Of a stretch of 64,000 bases of DNA, positions 37,994-52,200 are shown one piece after another. Below the pieces are notes generated by a model, which was not told the DNA's origin, ran no database searches, and was given only the letters and a program-made list of their open reading frames with translations. The stretch comes from Calliopsis andreniformis (lineage: Eukaryota > Arthropoda > Insecta > Hymenoptera > Andrenidae), in assembly GCF_051401765.1 (NCBI RefSeq), contig NW_027480493.1:1612001-1676000 (forward strand). The letters run 5' to 3'. The position numbers and the translations under genes are program-made. Positions within the stretch are counted from its first letter, which is position 1; each line of letters opens with the position of its first letter.

Positions 37994-39875
37994 GGATTGA
38001 AGATTGAAGATTGAGGATTGAGGATTAAAGATTGAGTACTGAGGATTGAAGATTGAGAATTGAGGTTTGAGGATTGAACATTGAGGACTGAGTGTTGAGG
38101 GTTGAGTGATGAGAATTGATGTTTGTGGATAGAGATTTGAAGATTCCAGATTGAGTATTGTGTATTGAAAACTGTGAATTGAGGATATTCTATTGAGGAT
38201 TGAGTATTGTCACCTGATTGTTGAGGACTGAGGGCTGAAGATTGAGGATTCAGGATTGGGGATTCAGAATTGAGGTTTGAGGACTGAGGATTGAGGATTG
38301 AAGGTTGAGCATTGAGGATTGAAGATTGAGGATTGAGGATTGAGGATGGAGGATTGAAGAGAGAGGACTGAGTGTTGAGGATTGAGTGTTTAAAATTGAT
38401 GTTTGATGGTTGAGATTTGATTATTGATTTTTGTGGATTGAGTATTGAACGATGAGAATTCAGGGTATTCTATTGAGTATTGAGAATTGAGGATTGATTG
38501 TTGAGTATTGAGGATTGATGGTTGAGGGTTTTGTGTTGAATATTGAGGATTGAGGATTGAGGATTGAGGATTGAGTATTGAAGATTGAGAATTGATGATT
38601 GAGGATTGAGGATTGAGGATTGAGGATTGAGTATTGAGGACTGAGGATTGAAGATTGAGGATTGAGGATTGAGGATTAAAGATTGAGTACTGAGGATTGA
38701 AGATTGAGAATTGAGGTTTGAGGATTGAACATTGAGGACTGAGTGTTGAGGGTTGAGTGATGAGAATTGATGTTTGTGGATAGAGATTTGAAGATTCCAG
38801 ATTGAGTATTGTGTATTGAAAACTGTGAATTGAGGATATTCTATTGAGGATTGAGGATTGTCACCTGATTGTTGAGGACTGAGGGCTGAAGATTGAGGAT
38901 TCAGGATTGGGGATTCAGAATTGAGGTTTGAGGACTGAGGATTGAGGATTGAGGATTGAAGGTTGAGTATTGAGGATTGAAGATTGAGGATTGAGGATTG
39001 AGGACTGAGGTTTGAGGATTGAGGTTTCACGAATGATGATTGAGGATTGAGGATTGAGGATTGAGGATTGAGGATTGAGTATTGAAGGTTGAGGATTGAT
39101 GACTGAGGATTGAGGATTGCGGATTGACGATTGAGGATTGAGGATTGAGGGTTGAAGTTTGAGGATTGAGGGTTGAGGGTTGAGGATTAAAGATTGAATA
39201 TTGAGGATTGAAGATTGAGGATTCAGAATTGAGGTTTGAGGACTGAGGATTGAGGATTGAAGGTTGAGCATTGAGGATTGAAGATTGAGGATTGAGGATT
39301 GAGGATGGAGGATTGAAGAGAGAGGACTGAGTGTTGAGGATTGAGTGTTTAAAATTGATGTTTGAGGGTTGAGATTTGATTATTGATTTTTGTGGATTGA
39401 GTATTGAACGATGAGAATTCAGGGTATTCTATTGAGTATTGAGAATTGAGGATTGATTGTTGAGTATTGAGGATTGATGGTTGAGTGTTTTGTGTTGAAT
39501 ATTGAGGATTGAGGATTGAGGATTGAGAATTGAGGATTGAGGATTGAGGATTGAAGATTGAGTATTGAGAATTGATTGTAGAGGATTGAGGATTGAGGAT
39601 TGAGGATTGAGGATTGAAGATTGAGGATTGGGGATTGAGGATTGACGATTGAGGATTGAGTATTGATGACCGAGAATTGAGGATTGAGGATTGAAGATTG
39701 AGTATTGAGGATCGAAGATTGAGGATTGAGGATTGGGGGTTGAAGATTGAGGACTGAGGATTGAGGATTGAGGATTGAGCATTGAGGATTGAAGATTGGG
39801 GACTGGGGATTGAGGATTGAAGATTGAGGATTAAGGATTGAGGATTGGGGATTGGAGATCTAGGATTGGAGATTG
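37994..39875. repeat. A3-rich segment, copy of 32927-34604 plus about 213 bp
   Basis: Up to about 39671 it matches the array 5,067 bp upstream, with B cores at 38209 and 38860 and A3 EcoRI sites at 38456 and 39415. The last 200 bp or so (GGAGATCTAGG variant near 39863) is the part missing from the upstream copy. The same stretch is present once more at offset 14,587 bp, up to about 54881. Confidence 0.8.
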
Positions 39876-40287
39876 ATTATTGAGGATTGAAGATTGAGGG
39901 TTGAGGTTTGAGGATTGAGAATTGAGAGTTCAGGATGAGGACTGAGGGTTGAGGATTGAGGTTTGAGGTACGAGAATTGAGGATTGGGGATTGAGGACTG
40001 AGGATTGAGGATTGACTATTGAGGATTGAGGATTGAGGATTGAAGATTGAGTATTGAGGATTGAAGATTGAGGATTGCGCATTGAAGATTGAGTATTGAG
40101 GGTTGAAGATTGAGGAGTGAGGATTGAGGATTGAGAATTGACGATTAGGGCTGAGGTTTGAGGATTGAGGTTTGAGGACTGAGGACTGAGGATTGAGGAT
40201 TGAGAATTGAGGACTGTAGATTGAGGATTGAGGATTGAAGATTGAGGATTGGGTATTGAGTATTGAACATTGAGTATTGAGGACTGA

Positions 40288-43200
40288 GGATCGAGGATTG
40301 CGGATTGAGGATTGAAGATTGAATATTGATGATTGAAGATTGAGGATTGAGGATTGAGGGTTGTGGATTGAGGACGAGGACTGAGTGTTGAGTATTGATG
40401 TTTGAGGTCTGATGATTGAGGATTGAGGATTGAGAATTGAGGATTGAGGATTGAGGATTGAAGATTGAGGATTGGGTATTGAGGATTGAAGAATGAGGAT
40501 CGAGGATTGAGTATTGATGATTGAGGATTGAAGATTGAGTATTGGGGATTGAAGACTGACGATTGAGGATTTAGGATTGAGGGTTGAGGATTTAGTATTG
40601 AGAATTGAGGATTGAGGATTGAGGATTGAAGGTTGAGGATTGGGTATTGAGGACTGAGGACTGAGGATTGAGAATTGAGGATTGAGGATTGAGGATTAAA
40701 TATTGAGTATTGAGGATTGAGGATTGAGGATTGAAGTTTGAGTATTGAGGATTGAAGATTGAGGATTGAGGATTGAGGATTGAGGATTGAGGATTGAAGA
40801 TTGAGGATTGGGGACTGAGTGTTGAGGGTTGAGTAATGAGAATTGATGTTTGTGGATGGAGATTTGAAGATTGAAGATTGAGGATTGAGTATTGAAAGCT
40901 GAGAATTCAGGATATTCTATTGGGTATTGAGAATTTTGTATTGATGGTTGAGTATTGAGGATTGATGGTTGAGTGTTGTGTGTTGAATATTAAGGATTGG
41001 CGGATTGAGTATTGAAGATTGAGGACTGAGGACTGAGGATTGAGTATTGAGGATTGAGGATTCAGTATTGAGGATTGAGGATTTAAGAGTATTGATGAGT
41101 GAAGATTGCGGATTTACTATTGAGGGTTTAGTTTTGAGGACGAGGACTTAGGGATGTGGATTGAGGTTTGAGGACAGAAGATTGAGGATTGAGGATTGAG
41201 AATTGATAATTGAAGATTGAGGATTGAAAATTTAGGATTGGGTATTGAGGATTGAGGATTGGGGATTGAGGATTTAGTATTGGAGGTTGATTATTTAGGA
41301 TTGAAGATAGAGGGTTGAGGATTGAGGTTTGAGGAATGAGGTTTGAGGATTGAGGATTGAGGATTGCGGATTGATGATTGAGTATTGAAGGTTGAGGATT
41401 GATGACTGAGGATTGAGGATTGAGGATTGAGGATTGAGGATTGAGGATTGAAGATTGAGTGTTGAGGATTGAGTGTTGAGGAGTGAGGATTGAGTGTTGA
41501 GGATTGAGGATGAGGGCTGAGGTTTGAGGTTTGAGGTTTGAGTATTGAATCCTGAGAATTCAGGATATTCTGTTGAGTATTGAGAATTCAGGATTGATGG
41601 TTGAGTATTGAGGATTGAGGATTGAGGATTGAGGATTGAGTATTGAAGATTGAGGATTGAGGAATGAGGTTTGAGGATTGAGAACGATGGCTGATGGTTG
41701 AGGGTTGAGGTTTTAGGACTGAGGACTGAGGATTGAGGATTGAGAATTGAGGATTGAGGATTGAGGATTGAAGATTGGGGATTGAAGATTGAGTATTGAG
41801 GATTGAAGATTGAGTATTGATGATTGAAGATTGAGGATTGAGTGTTGAGGGTTGAGGTTTGCGTACGAGGACTGACGGTTGAGGATTGAGGTTTGAGGAT
41901 TGAGGGTTGAGGACTGAGGACTGAGGACAGAGGATTGAGGATGGAGCATTGATGATTGAAGATTGAGGACTGGGGATTGAGGACTGAAGATTGAGGATTA
42001 AGGATAGAGGATTGGTGATTGAGGATCTAGGACTGAATAGTGATTATTGAGGATTAAAGATTGAGGATTGAGGATTGAGAATTGAGAATTGAGAATTGAG
42101 GATAAGGACTGAGGGTTGAGGATTGAGGTTTGAGGAATGAGGATTGAGGATTGAGGATTCAGGATTGAAGATTGAGTATTGATGATTGAAGATTGAGGAT
42201 TGAGAATTGAGGGTTGAGGATTGAGGACGAGGACTGACGGTTGAGGATTGTAGTTTGAGGATTGAGGATTGAGGATTGAGTATTGAGGTTGGGGACTGGG
42301 GTTTGAGGATTGAGGTTTGAGGAATGAGGATTGAGGATTGAGGATTGAGGATTGAGGATTGAGGATTGAGTATTGAAGGTTGAGGATTGATGACTGAGGA
42401 TTGAGGATTGCGGATTGACGATTGAGGATTCAGGATTGAGGGTTGAAGGTTGAGTGTTGAGGATTGAAGGTTGAGGATTGACGATTGAGGATTGAGGATT
42501 GAGGATGAAGGCTGAGGTTTGAGGTTTGAGGTTTGAGGTTTGAGTATTGAATCCTGAGAATTCAGGATGTTCTATTGAGTATTGAGAATTGAGGATTGAT
42601 GGTTTAGTATTGAGGATTCAGGATTGAGGATTGAGGATTGAGTATTGAAGATTGAGGATTGATGGTTGAGGATTTAGAATTGAGGATTGAGGATTGAGGA
42701 TTGAGGATTGAAAATTGAGTATTGAGGATTGAAGATTGAGGACTGAGGAATAAAGATTGAGGATTGAGCATGAGGGCTGTGGGTTGAGGATTGAGGCTTG
42801 AGGACTGAGGACTGAGGATTGAGGATTGAGAATTGAGGATAGAGGATTGAGGATTGAAGATTGAGGATTGGGTATTGAGGATTGAAGAATGAGGATTGAG
42901 GATTGAGGATTGAGGATTGAAGATTGAAGATTGAGTATTGAGGATTGAAGATTGAGTATTGAGGATTGAGGATTGAGGATTGAGGACTGAGGATTGAGGA
43001 TTGAGGATTGAGAATTGAAGATTGAGGACTGAGGACTGGGGATTAAAGATTGAGTGTTGAGGATTGAAGATTGAGGATTGATGATTGGGGATTGAGGATT
43101 GAGGATTGAGGATTGAGGATTGAGTATTGAAGGCTGAGGATTGATGATTGAGGATTGAGGATTGAGGATTGAGGATTGAGTATTGAGGACTGAGGGTTGA

Positions 43201-46200
43201 AGATTGAGGATTGACGATTGAGGATTAAAGATTGAGTATTGAGGATTGAAGATTGAGAATTGAGGATTGAGGATTGAACATTGAGGACTGAGTGTTGAGT
43301 GTTGAGTGATGAGAACTGATGTTTGTGGATAGAGATTTGAAGATTGCAGATTGAGTATTGTGTATTGAAAACTGTGAATTGAGGATATTCTATTGAGGAT
43401 TGAGGATTGTCACCTGATTGTTGAGGACTGAGGGCTGAAGATTGAGGATTCAGGATTGAGGATCCAGAATTGAGGTTTGAGGACTGAGGATTGAGGATTG
43501 AGGATTGAAGATTGAGTATTGAGGATTGAAGATTGAGGATTGAGGACTGAGAATTGAGGATTGAGGATGAGGGCAGAGGGTTGAGGATTGAGGTTTAAGG
43601 ACTGAGGACTGAGGATTGAGGATTGAGAATTGAGGATTGTGGATTGAGGATTGAAGATTGAGGATTGGGTATTGAGGATTGAAGAATGAGGACTGAGGAT
43701 TTAGGATTGAGGATCGAGGAATGAAGATTGAGTATTGGGGATTGAAGATTGAGGATTGAGGATTGTGGATTGAGGATTGAGGATTGAGTATTCATGATTG
43801 AGGATTGAGGATTGTAGATTGAGGATTGAGGATTGATGATTAAAGATTGAGTGTTGAGGATTGAAGATTGAGGATTGATGTTTGGGGATTGAGGATTGAG
43901 GATTGAGGATTGAGGATTGAGTATTGAAGGCTGAGGATTGATGATTGAGGATTGAGGTTTAAAGATTGAGTATTGAGGATTGAAGATTGAAGATTGAGAA
44001 TTGAGGATTGAGGATTGAACATTGAGGACTGAGTGTTGAGGGTTGAGTGATGAGAATTGATGTTTGTGGATAGAGATTTGAAGATTGCAGATTGAGTATT
44101 GTGTATTGTAAACTGTGAATTGAGGATACTCTATTGAGGATTGGGGATTGTCACCTGACTGTTGAGGACTGAGGGCTGAAGATTGAAGATTCAGGATTGA
44201 GGATTCAGAATTGAGGTTTGAGGACTGAGGGTTGAGGATTGAAAATTCATTATTGAGGATTGAGGATTGAGAATTGAGGATTGTGGATTGAGGATTGAAG
44301 ATTGAGGATTGGGTTTTGAGGATTGAAGAATGAGGATTGAGGATTGAGGATTGAGGATTGAGGATTGAAGATTGAGTATTGAGGATTGAAGATTGAGGAT
44401 TGAGGACTGAGGATTGAGGATTGAGTATTGAGGATTGAGGATTATGGATGGAGGATTGAGGATTGAGTATTCAGGATTGAGGATTGAGGATTGTAGATTG
44501 AGTATTGAGGATTGATGATTAAAGATTGAGTGTTGAGAATTGAAGATTGAGGATTGATGATTGGGGATTGAGGATTGAGGATTGAGAATTGAGGATTGAG
44601 TATAGAAGGCTGAGGATTGATGATTGAGGATTGAGGATTGAGGATTGAGGATTGAGTATTGAGGACTGAGGGTTGAAGATTGAGGATTGATGATTGAGGA
44701 TTAAAGATTGAGTATTGAGGATTGAAGATTGAGAATTGAGGATTGAGGATTGAAGATTGAGGACTGAGTGTTGAGGGTTGAGTGATGAGAATTGATGTTT
44801 GTGGATAGAGATTTGAAGATAGCAGATTGAGTATTGTGTATTGTAAGCTGTGAATTGAGGATATTTTATTGAGGATTAAGGATTGTCACCTGATTGTTGA
44901 GGACTGAGGGCTGAAGATTGAGGATTCAGGATTGAGGATTCAGAATTGAGGTTTGAGGACTGAGGATTGAGGATTGAAGATTGATTATTGAGGATTGAGG
45001 ATTGAGAATTGAGGATTGTGGATTGAGGATTGAAGATTGAGGATTGGGTCTTGAGGATTGAAGAATGAGGACTGAGGATTGAGGATTGAGGATTGAGGAT
45101 TGAAGATTGAGTATTGAGGATTGAAGATTGAGGATTGAAGACTGAGGATTGAGGATTGAGTATTGAGGATTGAGGATTGAGGATTAAAGATTGAGTATTG
45201 AGGATTGAAGATTGAGGATTGTGGATTGAAGATTGAGTATTGAGGATTGAGGGTTGAGGATTGAGGATTGAAGATTGAGAATTGACGATGAGGTTTGAGG
45301 ACTGAGGACTGAGGATTGAGGATTGAGAATTGAGGATTGAGGATTGAGGATTGAGAATTGAAGATTGAGGATTGGGTATTGAGGATTGAACATTGAGGAT
45401 TGAGGATTGAGGATCGAGGATTGCGGATTGAGGATTGAAGATTGAATATTGATGATTGAAGATTGAGGATTGAGGATTGAGGGTTGTGGATTGAGGACGA
45501 GGACTGAGTGTTGAGTATTGATGTTTGAGGTCTGATGATTGAGGATTGAGGATTGAGAATTGAGGATTGAGGATTGAGGATTGAAGATTGAGGATTGGGT
45601 ATTGAGGATTGAAGAATGAGGATCCAGGATTGAGTATTGAGGATTGAGGATTGAAGATTGAGTATTGGGGATTGAAGACTGACGATTGAGGATTTAGGAT
45701 TGAGGGTTGAGGATTTAGTATTGAGAATTGAGGATTGAGGATTGAGGATTGAAGGTTGAGGATTGGGTATTGAGGACTGAGGACTGAGGATTGAGAATTG
45801 AGGATTGAGGATTGAGGATTAAAGATTGAGTATTGAGGATTGAGGATTGAGGATTGAAGTTTGAGTACTGAGGATTGAAGATTGAGGATTGAGGATTGAG
45901 GATTGAGGATTGAGGATTGAAGATTGAGGATTGGGGACTGAGTGTTGAGGGTTGAGTAATGAGAATTGATGTTTGTGGATGGAGATTTGAAGATTGAAGA
46001 TTGAGGATTGAGTATTGAAAGCTGAGAATTCAGGATATTCTATTGGGTGTTGAGAATCTTGGATTGATGGTTGAGTATTGAGGATTGATGGTTGAGTGTT
46101 GTGTGTTGAATATTGAGGATTGGCGGATTGAGTATTGAAGATTGAGGACTGAGGACTGAGGATTGAGTATTGAGGATTGAGGATTCAGTATTGAGGATTG

Positions 46201-49200
46201 AGGATTTAAGAGTATTGATGAGTGAAGATTGCGGATTTATTATTGAGGGTTTAGGTTTGAGGACGAGGACTTAGGGATGTGGATTGAGGTTTGAGGACAG
46301 AAGATTGAGGATTGAGGATTGAGAATTGATAATTGAAGATTGAGGATTGAAAATTTAGGATTGGGTATTGAGGATTGAGGATTGGGGATTGAGGATTTAG
46401 TATTGGAGGTTGATTATTTAGGATTGAAGATAGAGGGTTGAGGATTGAGGTTTGAGGAATGAGGTTTGAGGATTGAGGATTGAGGATTGAGGATTGATGA
46501 TTGAGTATTGAAGGTTGAGGATTGATGACTGAGGATTGAGGATTGAGGATTGAGGATTGAGGATTGAGGATTGAAGATTGAGTGTTGAGGATTGAGTGTT
46601 GAGGAGTGAGGATTGAGTGTTGAGGATTGAGGATGAGGGCTGAGGTTTGAGGTTTGAGGTTTGAGTATTGAATCCTGAGAATTCAGGATATTCTGTTGAG
46701 TATTGAGAATTCAGGATTGATGGTTGAGTATTGAGGATTGAGGATTGAGGATTGAGGATTGAGTATTGAAGATTGAGGATTGATGATTGAGGATTGAGGA
46801 CTGAGGATTGAGGATTGAGAATTGAGGATTGAGGATTGAGGATTGAAGATTGGGGATTGGTAATTGAGGATTGAAGAATGAGGATTCAGGATTGAGGATT
46901 GATGATTGGGGATTGAAGATTGAGTATTGAGGATTGAAGATTGAGTATTGATGATTGAAGATTGAGGATTGAGTGTTGAGGGTTGAGGTTTGCGTACGAG
47001 GACTGACGGTTGAGGATTGAGGTTTGAGGATTGAGGGTTGAGGACTGAGGACTGAGGACAGAGGATTGAGGATCGAGCATTGAGGATTGAAGATTGAGGA
47101 CTGGGGATTGAGGACTGAAGATTGAGGATTAAGGATAGAGGATTGGTGATTGAGGATCTAGGACTGAATATTGATTATTGAGGATTAAAGATTAAGGATT
47201 GAGGATTGAGAATTGAGAATTGAGAATTGAGGATAAGGACTGAGGGTTGAGGATTGAGGTTTGAGGAATGAGGATTGAGGATTGAGGATTGAGGATTGAA
47301 GATTGAGTATTGATGATTGAAGATTGAGGATTGAGGATTGAGGGTTGAGGATTGAGGACGAGGACTGACGGTTGAGGATTGTAGTTTGAGGATTGAGGAT
47401 TGAGGATTGAGTATTGAGGATGGGGACTGGGGTTTGAGGATTGAGGTTTGAGGAATGAGGATTGAGGATTGAGGATTGAGGATTGAGGATTGAGGATTGA
47501 GTATTGAAGGTTGAGGATTGATGACTGAGGATTGAGGATTGCGGATTGACGATTGAGGATTCAGGATTGAGGGTTGAAGGTTGAGTGTTGAGGATTGAAG
47601 GTTGAGGATTGACGATTGAGGATTGAGGATTGAGGATGAAGGCTGAGGTTTGAGGTTTGAGGTTTGAGGTTTGAGTATTGAATCCTGAGAATTCAGGATG
47701 TTCTATTGAGTATTGAGAATTGAGGATTGATGGTTTAGTATTGAGGATTCAGGATTGAGGATTGAGGATTGAGTATTGAAGATTGAGGATTGATGGTTGA
47801 GGATTTAGAATTGAGGATTGAGGATTGAGGATTGAGGATTGAAAATTGAGTATTGAGGATTGAAGATTGAGGACTGAGGAATAAAGATTGAGGATTGAGG
47901 ATGAGGGCTGAGGGTTGAGGATTGAGGCTTGAGGACTGAGGACTGAGGATTGAGGATTGAGAATTGAGGATAGAGGATTGAGGATTGAAGATTGAGGATT
48001 GGGTATTGAGGATTGAAGAATGAGGATTGAGGATTGAGGATTGAGGATTGAGGATTGAAGATTGAGTATTGAGGATTGAAGATTGAGTATTGAGGATTGA
48101 GGATTGAGGATTGAGGACTGAGGATTGAGGATTGAGGATTGAGAATTGAAGATTGAGGACTGAGGACTGGGGATTAAAGATTGAGTGTTGAGGATTGAAG
48201 ATTGAGGATTGATGATTGGGGATTGAGGATTGAGGATTGAGGATTGAGGATTGAGTATTGAAGGCTGAGGATTGATGATTGAGGATTGAGGATTGAGGAT
48301 TGAGGATTGAGTATTGAGGACTGAGGGTTGAAGATTGAGGATTGATGATTGAGGATTAAAGATTGAGTATTGAGGATTGAAGATTGAGAATTGAGGATTG
48401 AGGATTGAACATTGAGGACTGAGTGTGGAGTGTTGAGTGATGAGAACTGATGTTTGTGGATAGAGATTTGAAGATTGCAGATTGAGTATTGTGTATTGAA
48501 AACTGTGAATTGAGGATATTCTATTGAGGATTGAGGATTGTCACCTGATTGTTGAGGACTGAGGGCTGAAGATTGAGGATTCAGGATTGAGGATCCAGAA
48601 TTGAGGTTTGAGGACTGAGGATTGAGGATTGAGGATTGAAGATTGAGTATTGAGGATTGAAGATTGAGGATTGAGGACTGAGAATTGAGGATTGAGGATG
48701 AGGGCAGAGGGTTGAGGATTGAGGTTTAAGGACTGAGGACTGAGGATTGAGGATTGAGAATTGAGGATTGAGGATTGAGGATTGAAGATTGAGGATTGGG
48801 TATTGAGGATTGAAGAATGAGGATTGAGGATTGAGGATTGAGGATAGAGGATTGAGGATTGAAGATTGAGGGTTGGGTTTTGAGGATTGAGTATTGAGGA
48901 TTGAGTATTGAAGGCTGAGGATTGATGATTGAGGATTGAGGATTGAGGATTGAGGATTGAGTATTGAGGACTGAGGGTTGAAGATTGAGGATTGATGATT
49001 GAGGATTAAAGATTGAGTATTGAGGATTGAAGATTGAGAATTGAGGATTGAGGATTGAACATTGAGGACTGAGTGTTGAGGGTTGAGTGATGAGTATTGA
49101 TGTTTGAGGATAGAGATTTGAAGATTGCAGATTGAGTATTGTGTATTGAAAACTGTGAATTGAGGATATTCTATTGAGGATTGAGGATTGTCACCTGATT

Positions 49201-52200
49201 GTTGAGGACTGAGGGCTGAAGATTGAGCATTCAGGATTGAGGATTCAGAATTGAGGTTTGAGGACTGAGGATTGAGGATTGAGGATTGAAGATTGAGTAT
49301 TGAGGATTGAAGATTGAGGATTGAGGATTGAGAATTGAGGATTGAGGATGAGGGCTGAGGGTTGAGGATTGAGGTTTAAGGACTGAGGACTGAGGATTGA
49401 GGATTGAGAATTGAGGATTGAGGATTGAGGATTGAAGATTGAGGATAGGGTATTGAGGATTGAAGAATGAGGATTGAGGATTGAGGATTGAGGATAGAGG
49501 ATTGAAGATTGAGTATTGAGGATTGAAGATTGACGATTGAGTATTGTGGATTGAAGATTGAGTATTGAACATTGAGGACTGAGTGTTGAGTGTTCAGTGA
49601 TGAGAATTGATGTTTGTGGATAGAGGTTTGAAGATTGCAGATTGAGTATTGAGCATTGAAAACTGTGAATTGAGGATATTCTATTGAGGATTGAGGATTG
49701 TCAACTGATTGTTGAGGACTGAGGGCTGACGATTGAGGATTCAGTATTGAGGATTCAGAATTGAGGTTTGAGGACTGAGGATTGAGGATTGAAGATTGAT
49801 TATTGAGGATTGAGGATTGAGAATTGAGGATTGTGGATTGAGGATTGAAGATTGAGGATTGGGTCTTGAGGATTGAAGAATGAGGATTGAGGATTGAGGA
49901 TTGAGGATTGAGGATTGAAGATTGAGTATTGAGGATTGAAGATTGAGGATTGAAGACTGAGGATTGAGGATTGAGTATTGAGGATTGAGGATTGAGGATT
50001 AAAGATTGAGTATTGAGGATTGAAGATTGAGGATTGTGGATTGAAGATTGAGTATTGAGGATTGAGGGTTGAGGATTGAGGATTGAAGATTGAGAATTGA
50101 CGATGAGGTTTGAGGACTGAGGACTGAGGATTGAGGATTGAGAATTGAGGATTGAGGATTGAGGATTGAGGATTGAAGATTGAGGATTGGGTATTGAGGA
50201 TTGAACATTGAGGATTGAGGATTGAGGATCGAGGATTGCGGATTGAGGATTGAAGATTGAATATTGATGATTGAAGATTGAGGATTGAGGATTGAGGGTT
50301 GTGGATTGAGGACGAGGACTGAGTGTTGAGTATTGATGTTTGAGGTCTGATGATTGAGGATTGAGGATTGAGAATTGAGGATTGAGGATTGAGGATTGAA
50401 GATTGAGGATTGGGTATTGAGGATTGAAGAATGAGGATCGAGGATTGAGTATTGATGATTGAGGATTGAAGATTGAGTATTGGGGATTGAAGACTGACGA
50501 TTGAGGATTTAGGATTGAGGGTTGAGGATTTAGTATTGAGAATTGAGGATTGAGGATTGAGGATTGAAGGTTGAGGATTGGGTATTGAGGACTGAGGACT
50601 GAGGATTGAGAATTGAGGATTGAGGATTGAGGATTAAATATTGAGTATTGAGGATTGAGGATTGAGGATTGAAGTTTGAGTATTGAGGATTGAGGATTGA
50701 GGATTGAGGATTGAGGATTGAAGATTGAGGATTGGGGACTGAGTATTGAGGGTTGAGTAATGAGAATTGATGTTTGTGGATGGAGATTTGAAGATTGAAG
50801 ATTGAGGATTGAGTATTGAAAGCTGAGAATTCAGGATATTCTATTGGGTATTGAGAATTTTGTATTGATGGTTGAGTATTGAGGATTGATGGTTGAGTGT
50901 TGTGTGTTGAATATTAAGGATTGGCGGATTGAGTATTGAAGATTGAGGACTGAGGACTGAGGATTGAGTATTGAGGATTGAGGATTCAGTATTGAGGATT
51001 GAGGATTTAAGAGTATTGATGAGTGAAGATTGCGGATTTATTATTGAGGGTTTAGTTTTGAGGACGAGGACTTAGGGATGTGGATTGAGGTTTGAGGACA
51101 GAAGATTGAGGATTGAGGATTGAGAATTGATAATTGAAGATTGAGGATTGAAAATTTAGGATTGGGTATTGAGGATTGAGGATTGGGGATTGAGGATTTA
51201 GTATTGGAGGTTGATTATTTAGGATTGAAGATAGAGGGTTGAGGATTGAGGTTTGAGGAATGAGGTTTGAGGATTGAGGATTGAGGATTGAGGATTGATG
51301 ATTGAGTATTGAAGGTTGAGGATTGATGACTGAGGATTGAGGATTGAGGATTGAGGATTGAGGATTGAGGATTGAAGATTGAGTGTTGAGGATTGAGTGT
51401 TGAGGAGTGAGGATTGAGTGTTGAGGATTGAGGATGAGGGCTGAGGTTTGAGGTTTGAGGTTTGAGTATTGAATCCTGAGAATTCAGGATATTCTGTTGA
51501 GTATTGAGAATTCAGGATTGATGGTTGAGTGTTGAGGAGTGAGGATTGAGTGTTGAGGATTGAGGATGAGGGCTGAGGTTTGAGGTTTGAGGTTTGAGTA
51601 TTGAATCCTGAGAATTCAGGATATTCTGTTGAGTATTGAGAATTCAGGATTGATGGTTGAGTATTGAGGATTGAGGATTGAGGATTGAGGATTGAGTATT
51701 GAAGATTGAGGATTGAGGAATGAGGTTTGAGGATTGAGAACGATGGCTGATGGTTGAGGGTTGAGGTTTTAGGACTGAGGACTGAGGATTGAGGATTGAG
51801 AATTGAGGATTGAGGATTGAGGATTGAAGATTGAGAATTGAGGATTGAGGATTGAACATTGAGGACTGAGTGTTGAGGGTTGAGTGATGAGAATTGATGT
51901 TTGTGGATAGAGATTTGAGATTCCAGATTGAGTATTGTGTATAGGAAACTGTGAATTGAGGATATTCTATTGAGGATTTAGGATTGTCACCTGATTGTTG
52001 AGGACTGAGGGCTGAAGATTGAGGATTCGGTATTGGGGATTCAGAATTGAGGTTTGAGGACTGAGGATTGAGGACTGAGGATTGAAGATTGAGTATTGAG
52101 GATTGAGGATTGAGGATTGAGGATTGAGGATTGAAGATTGAGGATTGAATATTGAGTATTGACGATTGAAGATTGAGGATTGAGGATTGAGTGTTGAGGA

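Larger units (their letters stand above)
441..51753. repeat. C motif GATGGCTGATGG, about once per unit
   Basis: The motif lies in a run CGATGGCTGATGGTTGAGGG followed by GGTTTTAGG. Starts: 441, 1772, 6652, 12465, 16765, 17211, 22032, 32088, 36486, 41686, 51742. It lies 131-166 bp after an A1 where that neighbour exists. It is absent from the units beginning at 27018, 46672 and 62645, where a short internal deletion joins TGATGATTGAGG directly to GGACTGAGG. This separates two unit subtypes. Confidence 0.8.
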
